Assembly (NCBI GenBank): GCA_017960525.1
Contig: JAGCZA010000090.1
Coordinates: 1-59,823, forward strand
Origin: Prevotella sp.
GTDB taxonomy: Bacteria; Bacteroidota; Bacteroidia; Bacteroidales; Bacteroidaceae
Direction of reading: 5' to 3'
Length of the DNA: 59,823 nt
The notes under the pieces were generated by a model. The model saw nothing but the letters and a program-made list of their open reading frames with translations, ran no database searches and was not told the DNA's origin. How positions within the stretch are numbered: the stretch's first letter is position 1; every line of letters starts with the position of its first letter. The translations under genes and the position numbers were made by a program. Positions 49,394 to 57,232 of this stretch are shown here, piece by piece.

Positions 49394-50194
49394 ATGACAA
49401 ACATTTTTTCATTAGAAGGCAAGAATGCCTGGATTACCGGCGCATCGTACGGTATCGGTTTCAACATCGCCAAGGCTTTTGTGGCTGCTGGTGCGAAGAC
49501 CATCATCTTCAATGACATCAACGAGGCTGCCCTGCAGCGCGGTCTGGACAACTACAAGGAGGCTGGCATCGAGAACGTCAAGGGCTACGTCTGCGACGTC
49601 ACCAAGGAGGACGACGTGAAGGCCCTCGTGGAGACCATCCACAAGGAAGTGGGCCAGATTGACATCCTCGTGAATAATGCCGGCATCATCAAGCGCATCC
49701 CTATGCACGAGATGAAGCGCGCCGAGTTCCAGCAGGTCATCGACATCGACCTCGTCGGCCCGTTCATCTGCTCCAGCGCCGTCATCCCTGAGATGATGGA
49801 GCGTCGCGAGGGCAAGATTATCAATATCTGCTCGATGATGTCGGAGTTGGGCCGTGAGACCGTTTCGGCCTACGCTGCCGCCAAGGGTGGACTGAAGATG
49901 CTCACCCGCAACATCTGCTCGGAGTATGGCGAGTACAACATCCAGTGCAACGGCATCGGCCCGGGCTATATCGCCACGCCTCAGACCGCCCCGCTGCGCG
50001 AGCGTCAGCCCGACGGCAGCCGTCACCCCTTCGACTCGTTCATTTGCGCCAAAACGCCCGCCGGACGCTGGCTCGACCCCAGTGAGCTGGGTGGCCCCGC
50101 TGTGTTCCTGGCCTCTCACGCCTCCGATGCCGTCAATGGCCACGTCCTCTACGTCGACGGTGGCATCCTCGCCTACATCGGCAAGCAGCCCTGA
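49394..50194 (+). CDS. kduD: 2-dehydro-3-deoxy-D-gluconate 5-dehydrogenase (SDR)
   Basis: 266 aa, short-chain dehydrogenase. NAD(P) loop TGASYGIGFNIA (15-26), NNAGI, catalytic S-Y-K as ICSMMSELGRE...YAAAKGG (about 153-169), and NGIGPGYIATP. The gluconate 5-dehydrogenase name is often given to this subfamily, but next to kduI the KduD reaction (2,5-diketo-3-deoxygluconate to KDG) is more likely. It starts 16 nt after the right arm of the 42-nt inverted repeat and is followed by a strong terminator. Confidence 0.9.
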   Translation: MTNIFSLEGKNAWITGASYGIGFNIAKAFVAAGAKTIIFNDINEAALQRGLDNYKEAGIENVKGYVCDVTKEDDVKALVETIHKEVGQIDILVNNAGIIKRIPMHEMKRAEFQQVIDIDLVGPFICSSAVIPEMMERREGKIINICSMMSELGRETVSAYAAAKGGLKMLTRNICSEYGEYNIQCNGIGPGYIATPQTAPLRERQPDGSRHPFDSFICAKTPAGRWLDPSELGGPAVFLASHASDAVNGHVLYVDGGILAYIGKQP

Positions 50195-50233
50195 TAGCCC
50201 GCATAGTTTGAGTAGGTGAGGTTATATCATACC

Positions 50234-50277
50234 TTTCAGCCTCGGCATATTCTCCAAAAGATAAGCCGAGGCTGAAA
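50234..50277 (+). terminator. terminator after kduD
   Basis: Perfect 13-bp stem TTTCAGCCTCGGC/GCCGAGGCTGAAA with an 18-nt loop, then TATTTTAT. It marks the end of the nqr-kdu transcript. Confidence 0.88.
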
Positions 50278-50285
50278 TATTTTAT

Positions 50286-50408
50286 CCCAAATCGGCCATT
50301 AGGGTAGTTTAAAAGTTTGGACGAACCAAAGTCATAGTTTGGACGGAGCAAACTGGTAGTTTGGACGAACCAATTTTTTTGGACCTTTTTACTAATGACC
50401 GATTTGGG
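50286..50408. repeat. 22-bp-period triplet repeat, locus 3, with inverted ends
   Basis: Units at 50314, 50336 and 50358 (AGTTTGGACGAACCAAAGT and variants) lie inside a pair of 17-bp inverted ends: CCCAAATCGGCCATTAG (50286-50302) and CTAATGACCGATTTGGG (50392-50408), one mismatch. It sits between converging genes. Confidence 0.9.
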
Positions 50409-50426
50409 TTTATTCCCCCACTAAGT

Positions 50427-51233
50427 TTATTCCCAGACGAAGGTGTAAATAGAAGAAAACTTATCGATGCATCTTGTTACCACACCATCGGTAATGGTGT
50501 AGTCATACGTTCCTGTTGAAGAATTTCCAAAGGCATCAATTGTCGTCTCACTTGCAATCAGATTCCTACAGAGTTTTCCGAAATATCCTTGCATCGCTAA
50601 CACGCTTGGAATGTCAGGAATGCCAAAATAAGGCAGCGCAGAAATTGAATAGTCTGAATACTCATACGCTGTTTCTGTATTGTCGTAACTGCTGCTTCTT
50701 GATACCTTTGTGACATTCCCATTAGCCCAAGTATATATAGTTGTATCGAATACATCATAGGAGGTTTCGTCTTCATCCCCATTCTTGTAATAAGAAACCA
50801 CTTTGATGAGGCATCCATTGCTGTCGTATTCATAAGTGTTTTCATAAGTAGAAGTAACTTCTCCATAAGAATAATATACAGATGATGACCTGACAATCCG
50901 GCCTTTAGAAAGAGTATAAGTAGTATTAGTGGTAGAGAACATACTGCGTACAGTAATAGTCGAATCTGTGTAGGTATAGTATGTGGTATTGCTGCTATTT
51001 GTTTTATCATCAACTCTGATGATTTGACCTTTAGAATTGTATTCAAAAACGTCAGTATAAACTTGATGACCGCCTTTGTCCTTCGTCATTGACACAAGGC
51101 GTTTGCCATTGGGTGGTGGAGGGGGAACAGTACCAGAATCATCGGGATCAGGGTTAGGGTCACATGCCGTTAAAGCTAAACAAACGACCAACAGGCCAGC
51201 CAAGCGGTTCAGATGAAGAAAATGCTTTTTCAT
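50427..51233 (-). CDS. lipoprotein, DUF4595-like
   Basis: 268 aa from the ATG at 51233; the frame extends 11 codons further without support. Lipoprotein signal with LTAC (Cys24), followed by a Pro/Asp-rich spacer (DPNPDPDDSGTVPPPPP). The rest has YD-repeat-like strand motifs: FEYNSKGQIIRVDD, YEYDSNGCLIKVVSY, IYTWANGNVTKVSR, typical of DUF4595-type surface lipoproteins. No enzymatic residues. Its 340-nt leader is unusually long and structured. Confidence 0.78.
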   Translation of the reverse strand: MKKHFLHLNRLAGLLVVCLALTACDPNPDPDDSGTVPPPPPNGKRLVSMTKDKGGHQVYTDVFEYNSKGQIIRVDDKTNSSNTTYYTYTDSTITVRSMFSTTNTTYTLSKGRIVRSSSVYYSYGEVTSTYENTYEYDSNGCLIKVVSYYKNGDEDETSYDVFDTTIYTWANGNVTKVSRSSSYDNTETAYEYSDYSISALPYFGIPDIPSVLAMQGYFGKLCRNLIASETTIDAFGNSSTGTYDYTITDGVVTRCIDKFSSIYTFVWE

Positions 51234-51239
51234 ATTTAC

Positions 51240-51575
51240 TTTTTCTTTTATGCCTCCAGCTCCCAAATTCGGCGGTTAATAATAATAATTGTGGTATGCG
51301 CCTTATAAAACGCGAAAGACGTGGGAGTTCCTACTTATTGCCTATCCCGTATGTGGGCTCTCGCATTGCCTTGACAAGGATAAGCAACTTGAGATAGCCC
51401 ACGCCGTGAGATATTGTAACATAAAAGTACAATACACCCAACGCAGACGCTCCGTTGCGTATCTTCCTGTCTTTGAATTTGCGAGATTCACATACAGAAG
51501 ATAACGTCCGTAAACGTCCTATAACCAATATGTCTTTGATTCCATCCTTCCTTACGGACTTTCTGGAACCGACTG
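51240..51575 (-). ncRNA. candidate structured 5' leader of the lipoprotein gene
   Basis: Between a consensus minus-strand promoter and the ATG lie about 340 nt without a convincing gene but with nested complementarity: GTGGGCT/AGCCCAC (51353-51359 with 51396-51402), inside it TTGC/GCAA and the perfect hairpin CCTTGACAAGG (51369-51379), and a separate ACGCA/TGCGT pair (51441-51460). The mRNA leader probably folds into a multi-stem structure that could regulate translation or bind a ligand. Confidence 0.5.
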
Positions 51576-51606
51576 CAAAGTTAGTAATTTTTCTGCTAAC
51601 GCCAAA
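51576..51606 (-). promoter_or_regulatory. promoter of the leader/lipoprotein transcript
   Basis: Minus strand TTTG (51606-51603), 19 bp, TAACTTTG (51583-51576). The nearest gene start downstream is 51233. Confidence 0.75.
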
Positions 51607-51724
51607 CTTTTTGTGGGAAAAAATGACAGAAAATGCCAACCCCTTCCTTTTGTTACCACATTTGACTCTGTAAGAAAGGAAAGGGAAGGAATAACGGGGA
51701 AAGAACGAAGGCTGCTGAAGACTT

Positions 51725-51803
51725 TAGTCGTCGAGCGCGTAGGTGACGGTAGTCACCACCCTCAGTTTCTTGATGTAGGGGGATGTTCTGGTTATGCGTC
51801 TTC
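51725..51803 (-). repeat. decayed duplicate of the SIMPL gene 3' end
   Basis: About 75 bp matching 52397-52472, including codons for [17 protein letters not shown] and the stop, but with an extra C that breaks the frame. It begins where the PemK/MazF toxin gene ends, so the toxin module lies between two copies of the same 3' end. Confidence 0.85.
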
Positions 51804-52143
51804 AGAAAATCGACTCAATGATTTTGTCCACAATCTCGTTGAAGTATTGCGCCTTGATGGCTCCCAGTCTGCGATTGATGTCGCGTTCAATGTAGCCTGC
51901 GATTATCTGGCATTTCACTACGCTTGGCTTGGCCAACTTGTGGGAAATGAGCATATCGTCGTTCAAGGGGTAGGAATACTGTGGGTTGATGGTGTCGTTT
52001 GATGTTATCAGCACCAGATACATAGTGCCGTCCTCGTTCTCCTGCAATTTGTCGTTGGATACGATGATGGCAGGATGTGGCTTGAACGTGCCGTCAGGGA
52101 AGAGGAAACTTACCTCCACAATGTCTCGCTGCTTGTATTTCAT
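51802..52143 (-). CDS. PemK/MazF family toxin
   Basis: 113 aa. PemK/MazF barrel pattern: KQRDIVEVSFLFPDGTFKPHPAIIVSN at the start (R-D-I-V-x-V..P-x-x-x-x-x-K-x-H-P-x-V/I-V-V/I), MYLVLITSN, and KPSVVKCQIIAGYIERDINRRLG with the conserved Ser and K. A likely sequence-specific endoribonuclease. The ATG overlaps the upstream antitoxin stop (ATGA). The stop lies in the duplicated SIMPL 3' end. Confidence 0.9.
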   Translation of the reverse strand: MKYKQRDIVEVSFLFPDGTFKPHPAIIVSNDKLQENEDGTMYLVLITSNDTINPQYSYPLNDDMLISHKLAKPSVVKCQIIAGYIERDINRRLGAIKAQYFNEIVDKIIESIF

Positions 52144-52346
52144 AGATGCTTGGCGATGATATGTGACATACTGCGTTTAGAAGCCTCAAGAAATGCATCC
52201 CTTGTCTCTTGATGCTCATGAAGCGCTACTGCGTCATCCGGCATCGGTTCTGTCAGCTGGATGAACAAGCCAGAACTTAGCAGGGCTGCGAGTTTGCGTC
52301 TTGCTAATGCGCTGTTTTGATTATAAGAAAGAGTTACTGTGCACAT
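52140..52346 (-). CDS. antitoxin of the PemK/MazF pair
   Basis: 68 aa from the ATG at 52346 (nine further codons open upstream, beyond the -7 element). It starts MCTVTLSYNQNSALARRKLA, has a helical middle and ends in EHQETRDAFLEASKRSMSHI. The first strand and helix (T-V-T-L-S-Y-N) recall short DNA-binding or beta-strand antitoxins found in Bacteroidales, but I cannot name the family. Role inferred from the overlap with the toxin gene. Confidence 0.78.
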   Translation of the reverse strand: MCTVTLSYNQNSALARRKLAALLSSGLFIQLTEPMPDDAVALHEHQETRDAFLEASKRSMSHIIAKHL

Positions 52347-52370
52347 ATTGTCTTTTTTTGTTTGATGTTG

Positions 52371-52378
52371 CAAAGATA
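52371..52378 (-). promoter_or_regulatory. -7 element of the PemK/MazF module
   Basis: TATCTTTG on the minus strand, 25 nt before the antitoxin ATG. It lies 16 bp from the stop of the SIMPL gene; no clear -33 element. Confidence 0.55.
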
Positions 52379-52393
52379 ATATTTCTGCTAACG

Positions 52394-53080
52394 TCAGTCG
52401 TCGAGCGCGTAGGTCACGGTGGTCACCACCCGCAGCTTCTTGATGTAGGGCGTGTTCTGGTCGCGGTCTTCAATCTCAAACTGGCCCTGGCCGGCCGACT
52501 GTATCTTGCCCAGTTCCGAGTCGCTGGCACTGGCAAACTGCTCCGCCGTCTTCTGCGCGTTCTTGATGGCCTCCTCCATCATTTCCGGCTTCATCTGCTG
52601 GAACGACACATATTCGTAATCCGGATAGCTGCCCTCCACGGCCACGCCCTGCTTCAGCAGCTCGGCCTGCTTGAAGATGGCGTTGTTCACCAGGTCAACC
52701 TTCTGAGTGCACACGGTCAGCGTGGTGTTGATGATGTAGCGGAAGTTGCGGCGGTTCTCGCTCCACGTGTTCGACTCCAGGTCGTTCACCGACGGCGGGT
52801 TCACCGTCACCTCGTTGTCATCAATGCCACACTGTTTCAGGAAAGCCTTAATCTTCCCCGTCTTCAAGTTGACACTTTCGTAGAGTGTGGGCAGGTCGTT
52901 GCCCATCTCGTTGGTAGTGATGCTCCATGTCACCTTGTCGGCCTTCACTTCACGCTCGGCCAGACCCTTAACGGTCACTTTGCGGTCTTTGTTCGAGAAG
53001 TTGTCGATGCCGCTTTTGATACACCATCCCATCACGGCCATGCCAATGGCCAGGATGGCAGCTTCAGCGATTCTGTTCAT
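52394..53080 (-). CDS. SIMPL (DUF541) domain protein
   Basis: 228 aa. N-terminal membrane anchor or signal (about 5-22), then the SIMPL domain: [66 protein letters not shown] and the final strand [12 protein letters not shown]. The family is found in the periplasm or on the surface of many bacteria; function largely unknown. Promoter -7 TATCTTTG at 53142-53135. Its last 25 codons are duplicated beyond the toxin module. Confidence 0.9.
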   Translation of the reverse strand: MNRIAEAAILAIGMAVMGWCIKSGIDNFSNKDRKVTVKGLAEREVKADKVTWSITTNEMGNDLPTLYESVNLKTGKIKAFLKQCGIDDNEVTVNPPSVNDLESNTWSENRRNFRYIINTTLTVCTQKVDLVNNAIFKQAELLKQGVAVEGSYPDYEYVSFQQMKPEMMEEAIKNAQKTAEQFASASDSELGKIQSAGQGQFEIEDRDQNTPYIKKLRVVTTVTYALDD

Positions 53081-53134
53081 AGCTCTTTCCTTTTTTCGTT
53101 AGTACATTTGCAGTGCACAAGCACTTTCACGCCG

Positions 53135-53142
53135 CAAAGATA
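53135..53142 (-). promoter_or_regulatory. -7 element of the SIMPL gene
   Basis: TATCTTTG on the minus strand, 55 nt before the ATG; -33 element weak (GTTG near 53167-53164). Confidence 0.6.
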
Positions 53143-53243
53143 CAACTTTCTGACGAAACCTCCCAACATTTCCACATTTATTTTTACCTTGAGAAACCAA
53201 AAATATTTACATTCCCAAAAGGGTGGACGGAGCGGACTCAGAG

Positions 53244-53275
53244 ATAAGTGGCACTTATCTTTTGAGGGGGTTTTT
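53244..53275. repeat. palindrome AGATAAGTG-G-CACTTATCT
   Basis: A perfect 9-bp inverted repeat with a single central base (53250-53268), extended by CTCA/TGAG on each side. It lies in the gap 53143-53454 upstream of the TPR regulator gene, where it could be an operator or part of a terminator. The gap also holds an AGACAGAATAAC repeat at 53326 and is otherwise empty. Confidence 0.55.
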
Positions 53276-53382
53276 CCGGTGTGGAGAAAAAAACAGAATG
53301 AGGAAGACAAAAGAACGGAGTTTAAAGACAGAATAACAAAAGAACACACTTGTATGGAAGAGGGCACTTTCCCACGGAAAAG

Positions 53383-53414
53383 TTTGGCGCTTCAACAAAT
53401 AATCCGTACTTTTG
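53383..53414 (+). promoter_or_regulatory. promoter of the TPR regulator gene
   Basis: TTTG (53383-53386), 20 bp, TACTTTTG (53407-53414). Start of transcription near 53420, 35 nt before the ATG at 53455. Confidence 0.75.
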
Positions 53415-53454
53415 CAGATCGAAACCCGTCATCCCCTACCCGAAACCGACAGCT

Positions 53455-55191
53455 ATGAACCGCATATCCCTCCATTTGGCCCGCCTCATCCTCCCCCTCC
53501 TGCTCCTCCTGACCGCATGCCATCCGGGGCGCCACGCCCGCATGCAGGCCGAGCTGGCCCAGCTGCAGGCTCTCAACCAGGCCGACTCGCTACTCACCAA
53601 CGACTCCTTGGCACAAGCACTCGCCCTCTACTTCGACAACCACGGCACCCCCAACGAGCAGATGGAGGCCCACTACCTCCTTGGCCGCACCTACGCCGAC
53701 CGAGGCGAGGCCCCCGCCGCCATCGCCGCCTACCACGATGCCATCGACCGTGCCGACACCACCGCCGCCGACTGCAACTACAGCCAGCTGTGGCGAGTTT
53801 ATTCACAAATGGCAGACGTCTTTTATTACCAAAATCTTATTGATGACCAAGCACGATGCCTGAATCAGTCTGTAAATTACGCTTTTAAGGCTGGCGACAG
53901 CATAATGGCATTGAACCAGTATGCCCAGAAAATGGCAGTTTATATCAGAATGCAAGAACACGATTCCACAATTGCTGTTTTTTACAATGTCTATGAAAAG
54001 TTTACAGAACTTGGCTATGAAAACATTGCTTCACGTTACTTTAGTGGTGCTTTCGGAAGCATGCTTGAAAAGAAAGACTATCTGTCTCCAATGCGCTTTA
54101 TGGAAAAGTACGAGCGCTTGTCGGGCTACTTCGATGCAATTGGTAATATAGAGGCAGGAAGGGAGATATACTACTACTATAAAGGTCTCTACTATCTTGA
54201 CACCCAACAATACGACTCCGCCCAATTCTATTTCCGAAAAGAGCTGAAAGACGGCAAGGACTTCAACAACCAAAACGCCGCGTCCAGAGGTCTTGCACTA
54301 CTCTACCAGCAAATCCATATGCCTGACTCCGCCACCAAGTATGCCATTTATAGCTACGACATGAATGATTCCGTCTATGCCCGTATGGCAACGGCAGAAG
54401 TGGAGAATGCACATAATATGTATAACTATACTCGTCATAGGCAAATCGCTATAAGTGAAAAAGCCAGGGCTGACCAAGAAAGCAGAAAAGTCATTGTTTT
54501 TGCTTCTGTTTCAGCCTGTTTGCTAATCCTGTTTATAGCCATCACCCTTGTATTCAGAGCTAGAAGAAGGCATGAGAAGGTATTATATCAAGAGCAATTG
54601 GAAAAAATGGCAGAAACTCAGACGGAGATAACTCTTCTAAAAGAACAAATCATTGAAAATGAAAGCTTTATTGAAGAATACCATAATAATCAACAGCTAT
54701 TGTCGCTTCTTAATAATAAGATGATTCTATTGGAATCTCAAAACATGACATTGGCAGAAAGACTTATAGAAAAGGAAAATGCCTTACAAAAAGCGAAGGA
54801 TGCTCTGAACAAATTTTCAAAGGTGAAAAACCGTTCCCTTAAAAAGGCCAATGAAAGACTCAAAAAGTCAGAGGTCTATGCCGAACTTTTATCTGCTATA
54901 GGCAAAAGGGAGCAGATAACAGAAATTATGTGGCAAAAAGTGCACAAGATGGTTATTATACTTTTTCCAGGGTTCTATGAACTCATATCCTCCAAGGCTC
55001 AATTCTTGAACAAGAACGAATACCGTTGCTGCTTTTTATTGCGGTTGAATGTCAGCGCATCAGAAATCAGCACTTTGCTTGGTGTCGTTCCATCGTATAT
55101 TTCCAAGATGAACAATAAGATTTCAAGGATTTATTTCGATGAAGAATGTAATTCCAAAGAGCTTAGCGAAAAATTTTCCGATTTTTACTAA
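53455..55191 (+). CDS. membrane-anchored TPR regulator with C-terminal HTH
   Basis: 578 aa from the ATG at 53455; earlier in-frame codons lie upstream of the transcription start. Lipoprotein-type signal (LTAC, Cys22), TPR repeats in the periplasm (about 30-330: AHYLLGRTYADRGEAPAAIAAY, YYYYKGLYYLDTQQYDSAQFYF), one membrane helix (VFASVSACLLILFIAITLVF, about 345-365), a long coiled coil (375-480) and a C-terminal HTH-like domain (NKNEYRCCFLLRLNVSASEI, then STLLGVVPSYISKMNNKI). This architecture is common in Prevotella and probably senses envelope signals and controls neighbouring genes. The first 115 codons are markedly GC-rich, the rest AT-rich. Confidence 0.82.
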   Translation: MNRISLHLARLILPLLLLLTACHPGRHARMQAELAQLQALNQADSLLTNDSLAQALALYFDNHGTPNEQMEAHYLLGRTYADRGEAPAAIAAYHDAIDRADTTAADCNYSQLWRVYSQMADVFYYQNLIDDQARCLNQSVNYAFKAGDSIMALNQYAQKMAVYIRMQEHDSTIAVFYNVYEKFTELGYENIASRYFSGAFGSMLEKKDYLSPMRFMEKYERLSGYFDAIGNIEAGREIYYYYKGLYYLDTQQYDSAQFYFRKELKDGKDFNNQNAASRGLALLYQQIHMPDSATKYAIYSYDMNDSVYARMATAEVENAHNMYNYTRHRQIAISEKARADQESRKVIVFASVSACLLILFIAITLVFRARRRHEKVLYQEQLEKMAETQTEITLLKEQIIENESFIEEYHNNQQLLSLLNNKMILLESQNMTLAERLIEKENALQKAKDALNKFSKVKNRSLKKANERLKKSEVYAELLSAIGKREQITEIMWQKVHKMVIILFPGFYELISSKAQFLNKNEYRCCFLLRLNVSASEISTLLGVVPSYISKMNNKISRIYFDEECNSKELSEKFSDFY

Positions 55192-55335
55192 TCACAAAAA
55201 CACGATGAAATGGGCAGAAATTAAACAGTTATCATTAGGTAAAAAAAGAGCAACTCTTGCAAATTTCTGTCATTTAGCCTGTTATAAAGTTTTCGTAGAG
55301 GTGAAAAACGGGTGAAACGAAAATATCAGGAAATG

Positions 55336-55368
55336 TTTGGAGACAACTTCACAAAATAGTTAATTTTG
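55336..55368 (+). promoter_or_regulatory. promoter of the DUF3244 gene
   Basis: TTTG (55336-55339), 21 bp, TAATTTTG (55361-55368). Transcription starts near 55374, 50 nt before the ATG. Bases 55192-55335 hold no gene. Confidence 0.7.
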
Positions 55369-55423
55369 CCTCCACTGATAAACATTTCTTCTTATTTTCG
55401 TTTAACTTTTAATTTTTCTATCT

Positions 55424-55780
55424 ATGAAAAAGAGAACATTTTTGATTTCGGCCCTATTGTTGTTAGGACTTGTTAAATCGTCTGCAGCCAAAGTTGACCT
55501 GAACGTAAACATTATCGACCCCAAACCAGGATGGCCTGGCTCTGGCAAAGGGCCAGTTTTGACTCCATACGTCGACCTTGACGGCAATGTGCTTACCTTT
55601 GATACAGGACACGACGATTACACTTTGTGCCTTTTGGACGAAGATGGCCAGCTGGTCTACTCCGCCTTTGTACCCTCCGCTATGACCACCGCCATCCTGC
55701 CTTCATGGTTCAGCGGCGACTATGAGATTCAACTTCTCACCGGAGGCAACTACTACTTCTTTGGCACGATTAGCCTCTAA
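55424..55780 (+). CDS. DUF3244 family secreted protein
   Basis: 118 aa with a signal peptide (cleavage near SSA-AK). The mature part is an Ig-like beta-sandwich of the DUF3244 type: PVLTPYVDLDGNVLTFDTGHDDYTLCLLDEDGQLVYSA and FSGDYEIQLLTGGNYYFFGTISL. In Bacteroidales such small proteins accompany secreted cysteine peptidases and may act as inhibitors or chaperones; here a C25 peptidase is two genes away. Followed by a 10-bp stem hairpin. Confidence 0.88.
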   Translation: MKKRTFLISALLLLGLVKSSAAKVDLNVNIIDPKPGWPGSGKGPVLTPYVDLDGNVLTFDTGHDDYTLCLLDEDGQLVYSAFVPSAMTTAILPSWFSGDYEIQLLTGGNYYFFGTISL

Positions 55781-55832
55781 CTACTGCCACAATCTTCAAT
55801 TAAAATACTTTAAACAAATAATCCCGAGCAGT

Positions 55833-55874
55833 CCTTTTGCCGCTTGCCTTATATATAATAGGAACGGCAAAAGG
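55833..55874 (+). terminator. hairpin between the DUF3244 and T9SS genes
   Basis: Perfect inverted repeat CCTTTTGCCG/CGGCAAAAGG with a 22-nt AT-rich loop, extended by CAGT/ACTG with one bulge. No T-run, so it may be a mRNA-stabilising or attenuating hairpin more than a terminator. Confidence 0.55.
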
Positions 55875-55902
55875 AAACTGCAAGAAAAAAACACCAACAA
55901 TT

Positions 55903-57219
55903 ATGAAAAAGATTATTTCTTTGGCACTCTGCCTCATCTGCGCAGCTGCAACAGCCAGTGCACAGTTCAAGATACACAGTAACGGTTATTTGTCATTTAT
56001 GAGGAGTGACACCAGTCTACCGGTGTCTCCCATATCCCTTGCCGATGGCAGCAACTCAAAGTACTTCGTTTCGTATCAAAGCGAGAGAAATGGCATATTG
56101 TCTAAAGTTGTGGACGAGGCGCAGGCCATTAGTGGAAAAAACTACTCTGGCGATTTCTGGTGCAATGGCATATATTCAGAAACGAATATAGGGGTAAGGG
56201 GACTCAGCAGTTCGAACATCTCATCATCCCTGAACAACAATCCCGGATGCATCGGACTTTGGGGCGAGTGTTTCACTTCAGAAACAGATGAGAAATATGG
56301 CTATGGGGTGTTTGGCAAGGCTTCTGGAACTGAAAACTCTGTGGGTGTATGCGGAATGGCCAGAGGCAGTTCCGCAAGCGATGCCATTCCTAACGACAGT
56401 TATGCCGGCCTTTTCGTGGGGAAAACCAAGGTGGTGGGCCCCCTTATCGTCACCGGAACCATCAACGGTATTACTTTGGGGCAGCAGGCCCTATCTTCAC
56501 ATAGTAGTGAACTGGTTTCTGAAAAGGGAGTACAGGTGACCAACATGATGATGGGGCTAAATGCACGCTCGTTCCGTCAAGAACCTACTGCAAAGCAATC
56601 TGAGGCTGTACCCACCTTCTTGGAGCGTAGTGAGGAAGAAAAGGAGGAATTGGCAAAGATGGGTATCAACGTGTTCAACCTGAATGAGTCAGTAGAAGAA
56701 GATGTCTTTGCCAGGCAAATACAGGAAAAACAGCACTACGGTCTCTCAGCTGACGAACTGGAAAAAATCTTCCCCGACCTGGTCTATGAGGACAAGGACG
56801 GCTCGAAGAAGGTGAACTACGTGGAAATGGTGCCCCTGCTGGTGCAGTGTATCAACGAGTTGAATGCCCGCCTTTCGGCTATGGACGGCGGAAACGCAAA
56901 GTCTGAAGCCCGCGCAACTCGTGCTGGTTTGACTGCCATTGATAGTACACCCGCCAAGACAAAGGCCGTGCTCTACCAGAACACCCCCAACCCCTTCAAC
57001 GCCCAGACCGAAATCCGCTTCTCCCTGCCTGATGACGCCCCACAGGCCTACATTTACATCTTCGATATGACGGGCAAGATGCAGAAGCAGATTCCCGTAG
57101 ACCCCAGTCAGCAGAGCGTCACCATCAACGGCTACGAGCTTCAGGCCGGCATCTACCTCTACTCCCTCGTGGTCGGTGGCCAGGAGATTGACACCAAGAG
57201 GATGATATTGTCGAAATAA
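55903..57219 (+). CDS. secreted S74-chaperone-like protein with T9SS sorting domain
   Basis: 438 aa from the ATG at 55903, signal peptide (cleavage ASA-QF). N-terminal Gly/Ser-rich tail-fibre-like strands (IGVRGLSSSN, IGLWGECF, YGVFGKASG, GVCGMA). At about 275-335 is an intramolecular-chaperone (peptidase S74-like) segment, HYGLSADELEKIFPDLVYED then KVNYVEMVPLLVQCINEL. The last 75 residues are a type A T9SS sorting domain (NTPNPFNAQTEIRFSLPDD, IFDMTGKMQKQ, GIYLYSLVVGGQ, TKRMILSK). It should be exported by the type IX system to the cell surface. Gene 13 nt before the C25 peptidase gene. Confidence 0.85.
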   Translation: MKKIISLALCLICAAATASAQFKIHSNGYLSFMRSDTSLPVSPISLADGSNSKYFVSYQSERNGILSKVVDEAQAISGKNYSGDFWCNGIYSETNIGVRGLSSSNISSSLNNNPGCIGLWGECFTSETDEKYGYGVFGKASGTENSVGVCGMARGSSASDAIPNDSYAGLFVGKTKVVGPLIVTGTINGITLGQQALSSHSSELVSEKGVQVTNMMMGLNARSFRQEPTAKQSEAVPTFLERSEEEKEELAKMGINVFNLNESVEEDVFARQIQEKQHYGLSADELEKIFPDLVYEDKDGSKKVNYVEMVPLLVQCINELNARLSAMDGGNAKSEARATRAGLTAIDSTPAKTKAVLYQNTPNPFNAQTEIRFSLPDDAPQAYIYIFDMTGKMQKQIPVDPSQQSVTINGYELQAGIYLYSLVVGGQEIDTKRMILSK

Positions 57220-57232
57220 AAATGAAAAAGAA

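Noticed and set aside
51331-51639. 102-codon minus-strand frame in the lipoprotein leader
   Set aside because: It begins upstream of the promoter elements at 51576-51606 and lies in a region of RNA-type complementarity; no protein features.
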